From assembly GCA_017541825.1 (NCBI GenBank), contig JAFXYJ010000041.1, positions 1 to 34,457 on the forward strand: DNA of 34,457 bases. The letters are read 5' to 3'. Position 1 is the first letter of the stretch. Every line of letters starts with the position of its first letter. The notes beneath the pieces were generated by a model, which ran no database searches, was not told where the DNA came from, and saw only the letters and a program-made list of their open reading frames with translations. Made by a program: the position numbers and the translations under genes. This DNA is from Oscillospiraceae bacterium (GTDB lineage Bacteria; Bacillota; Clostridia; Oscillospirales; Oscillospiraceae). This document shows positions 34,381 to 34,457 of the stretch, piece after piece.

Positions 34381-34415
34381 AAAACAATAAAAATATTTAG
34401 AGGAGGAAATTAAAA

Positions 34416-34457
34416 ATGGCGAACGAAGTATTTGATCTGGTAGTACGCGGCAAGGCC
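34416..34457 (+). CDS. Start of an unidentified gene, possibly an amidohydrolase-superfamily enzyme
   Basis: AGAGGAGG (34400-34407) is followed by ATG 34416 and 14 codons reading MANEVFDLVVRGKA before the window ends. The pattern FDLVVRGKA resembles the first strand of dihydropyrimidinase/allantoinase/deacylase-type metal hydrolases, which would suit the amidohydrolase upstream, but 14 residues cannot settle it. Confidence 0.4.
   Translation, partial: MANEVFDLVVRGKA

Overview
The window looks like a chromosomal segment of a GC-rich anaerobic Firmicute, most likely a gut Clostridia of the Oscillospirales type. This is inferred from gene content, not from a marker search. Supporting signs are strong AGGAGG-type ribosome binding sites, an ECF-transporter ATPase, DUF4358 and DUF1385 proteins, a two-component/HtrA operon, the DUF1385-prmC pair, and clean housekeeping genes (recA, recX, rimO, cysS, mnmG, ispE). 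No transposase, integrase, phage gene or CRISPR array was seen.

Layout. 1-1301 (minus): an SAM-dependent methyltransferase followed by a truncated ECF ATPase. 1444-4625 (plus): a promoter, two related exported SGNH hydrolases and a DUF4358 lipoprotein, closed by a 19-bp-stem terminator. 4645-8041 (minus): malic enzyme, then a remnant of an SLC13-type carboxylate permease and an unusual double alpha/beta hydrolase, with a LysR regulator divergent from the hydrolase (8215-9105). 9227-16862 (minus): a tightly packed operon of response regulator, histidine kinase, HtrA-like protease, PepD-type dipeptidase, MnmG and a solute-binding lipoprotein, joined by several ATGA overlaps. 17067-19727 (plus): ispE, then an apparent leader-peptide/attenuator region ahead of a small XRE regulator and an MFS exporter. 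19778-29519 (minus): a long run of lipoprotein, response regulator, histidine kinase, DUF1385, prmC, recA, recX, rimO and cysS. 29610-30096 (plus): tRNA-Leu(CAA) followed by a noncoding tail holding two 98-bp direct repeats and strong hairpins. 30220-34457 (plus): a consensus promoter, a polar amino-acid type ABC transporter (binding protein, permease, ATPase), an AbgB-like M20 amidohydrolase, and the first codons of another gene.

How the genes fit together. Two envelope-sensing two-component systems head long housekeeping operons: one links to protease and peptidase functions, the other to recA and protein-modification genes. The right end looks like uptake plus hydrolysis of an amino-acid-like amide.

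The most unusual items are: (1) a solute-binding protein whose domain order appears circularly permuted (9227-10045); (2) a complete attenuator architecture, with extended -10 promoter, a 33-codon leader ORF beginning MRMR, and a hairpin burying the ribosome binding site, in front of XRE-MFS (17957-18200); (3) the repeated tail behind tRNA-Leu; and (4) a fused hydrolase whose first domain has lost its nucleophile.
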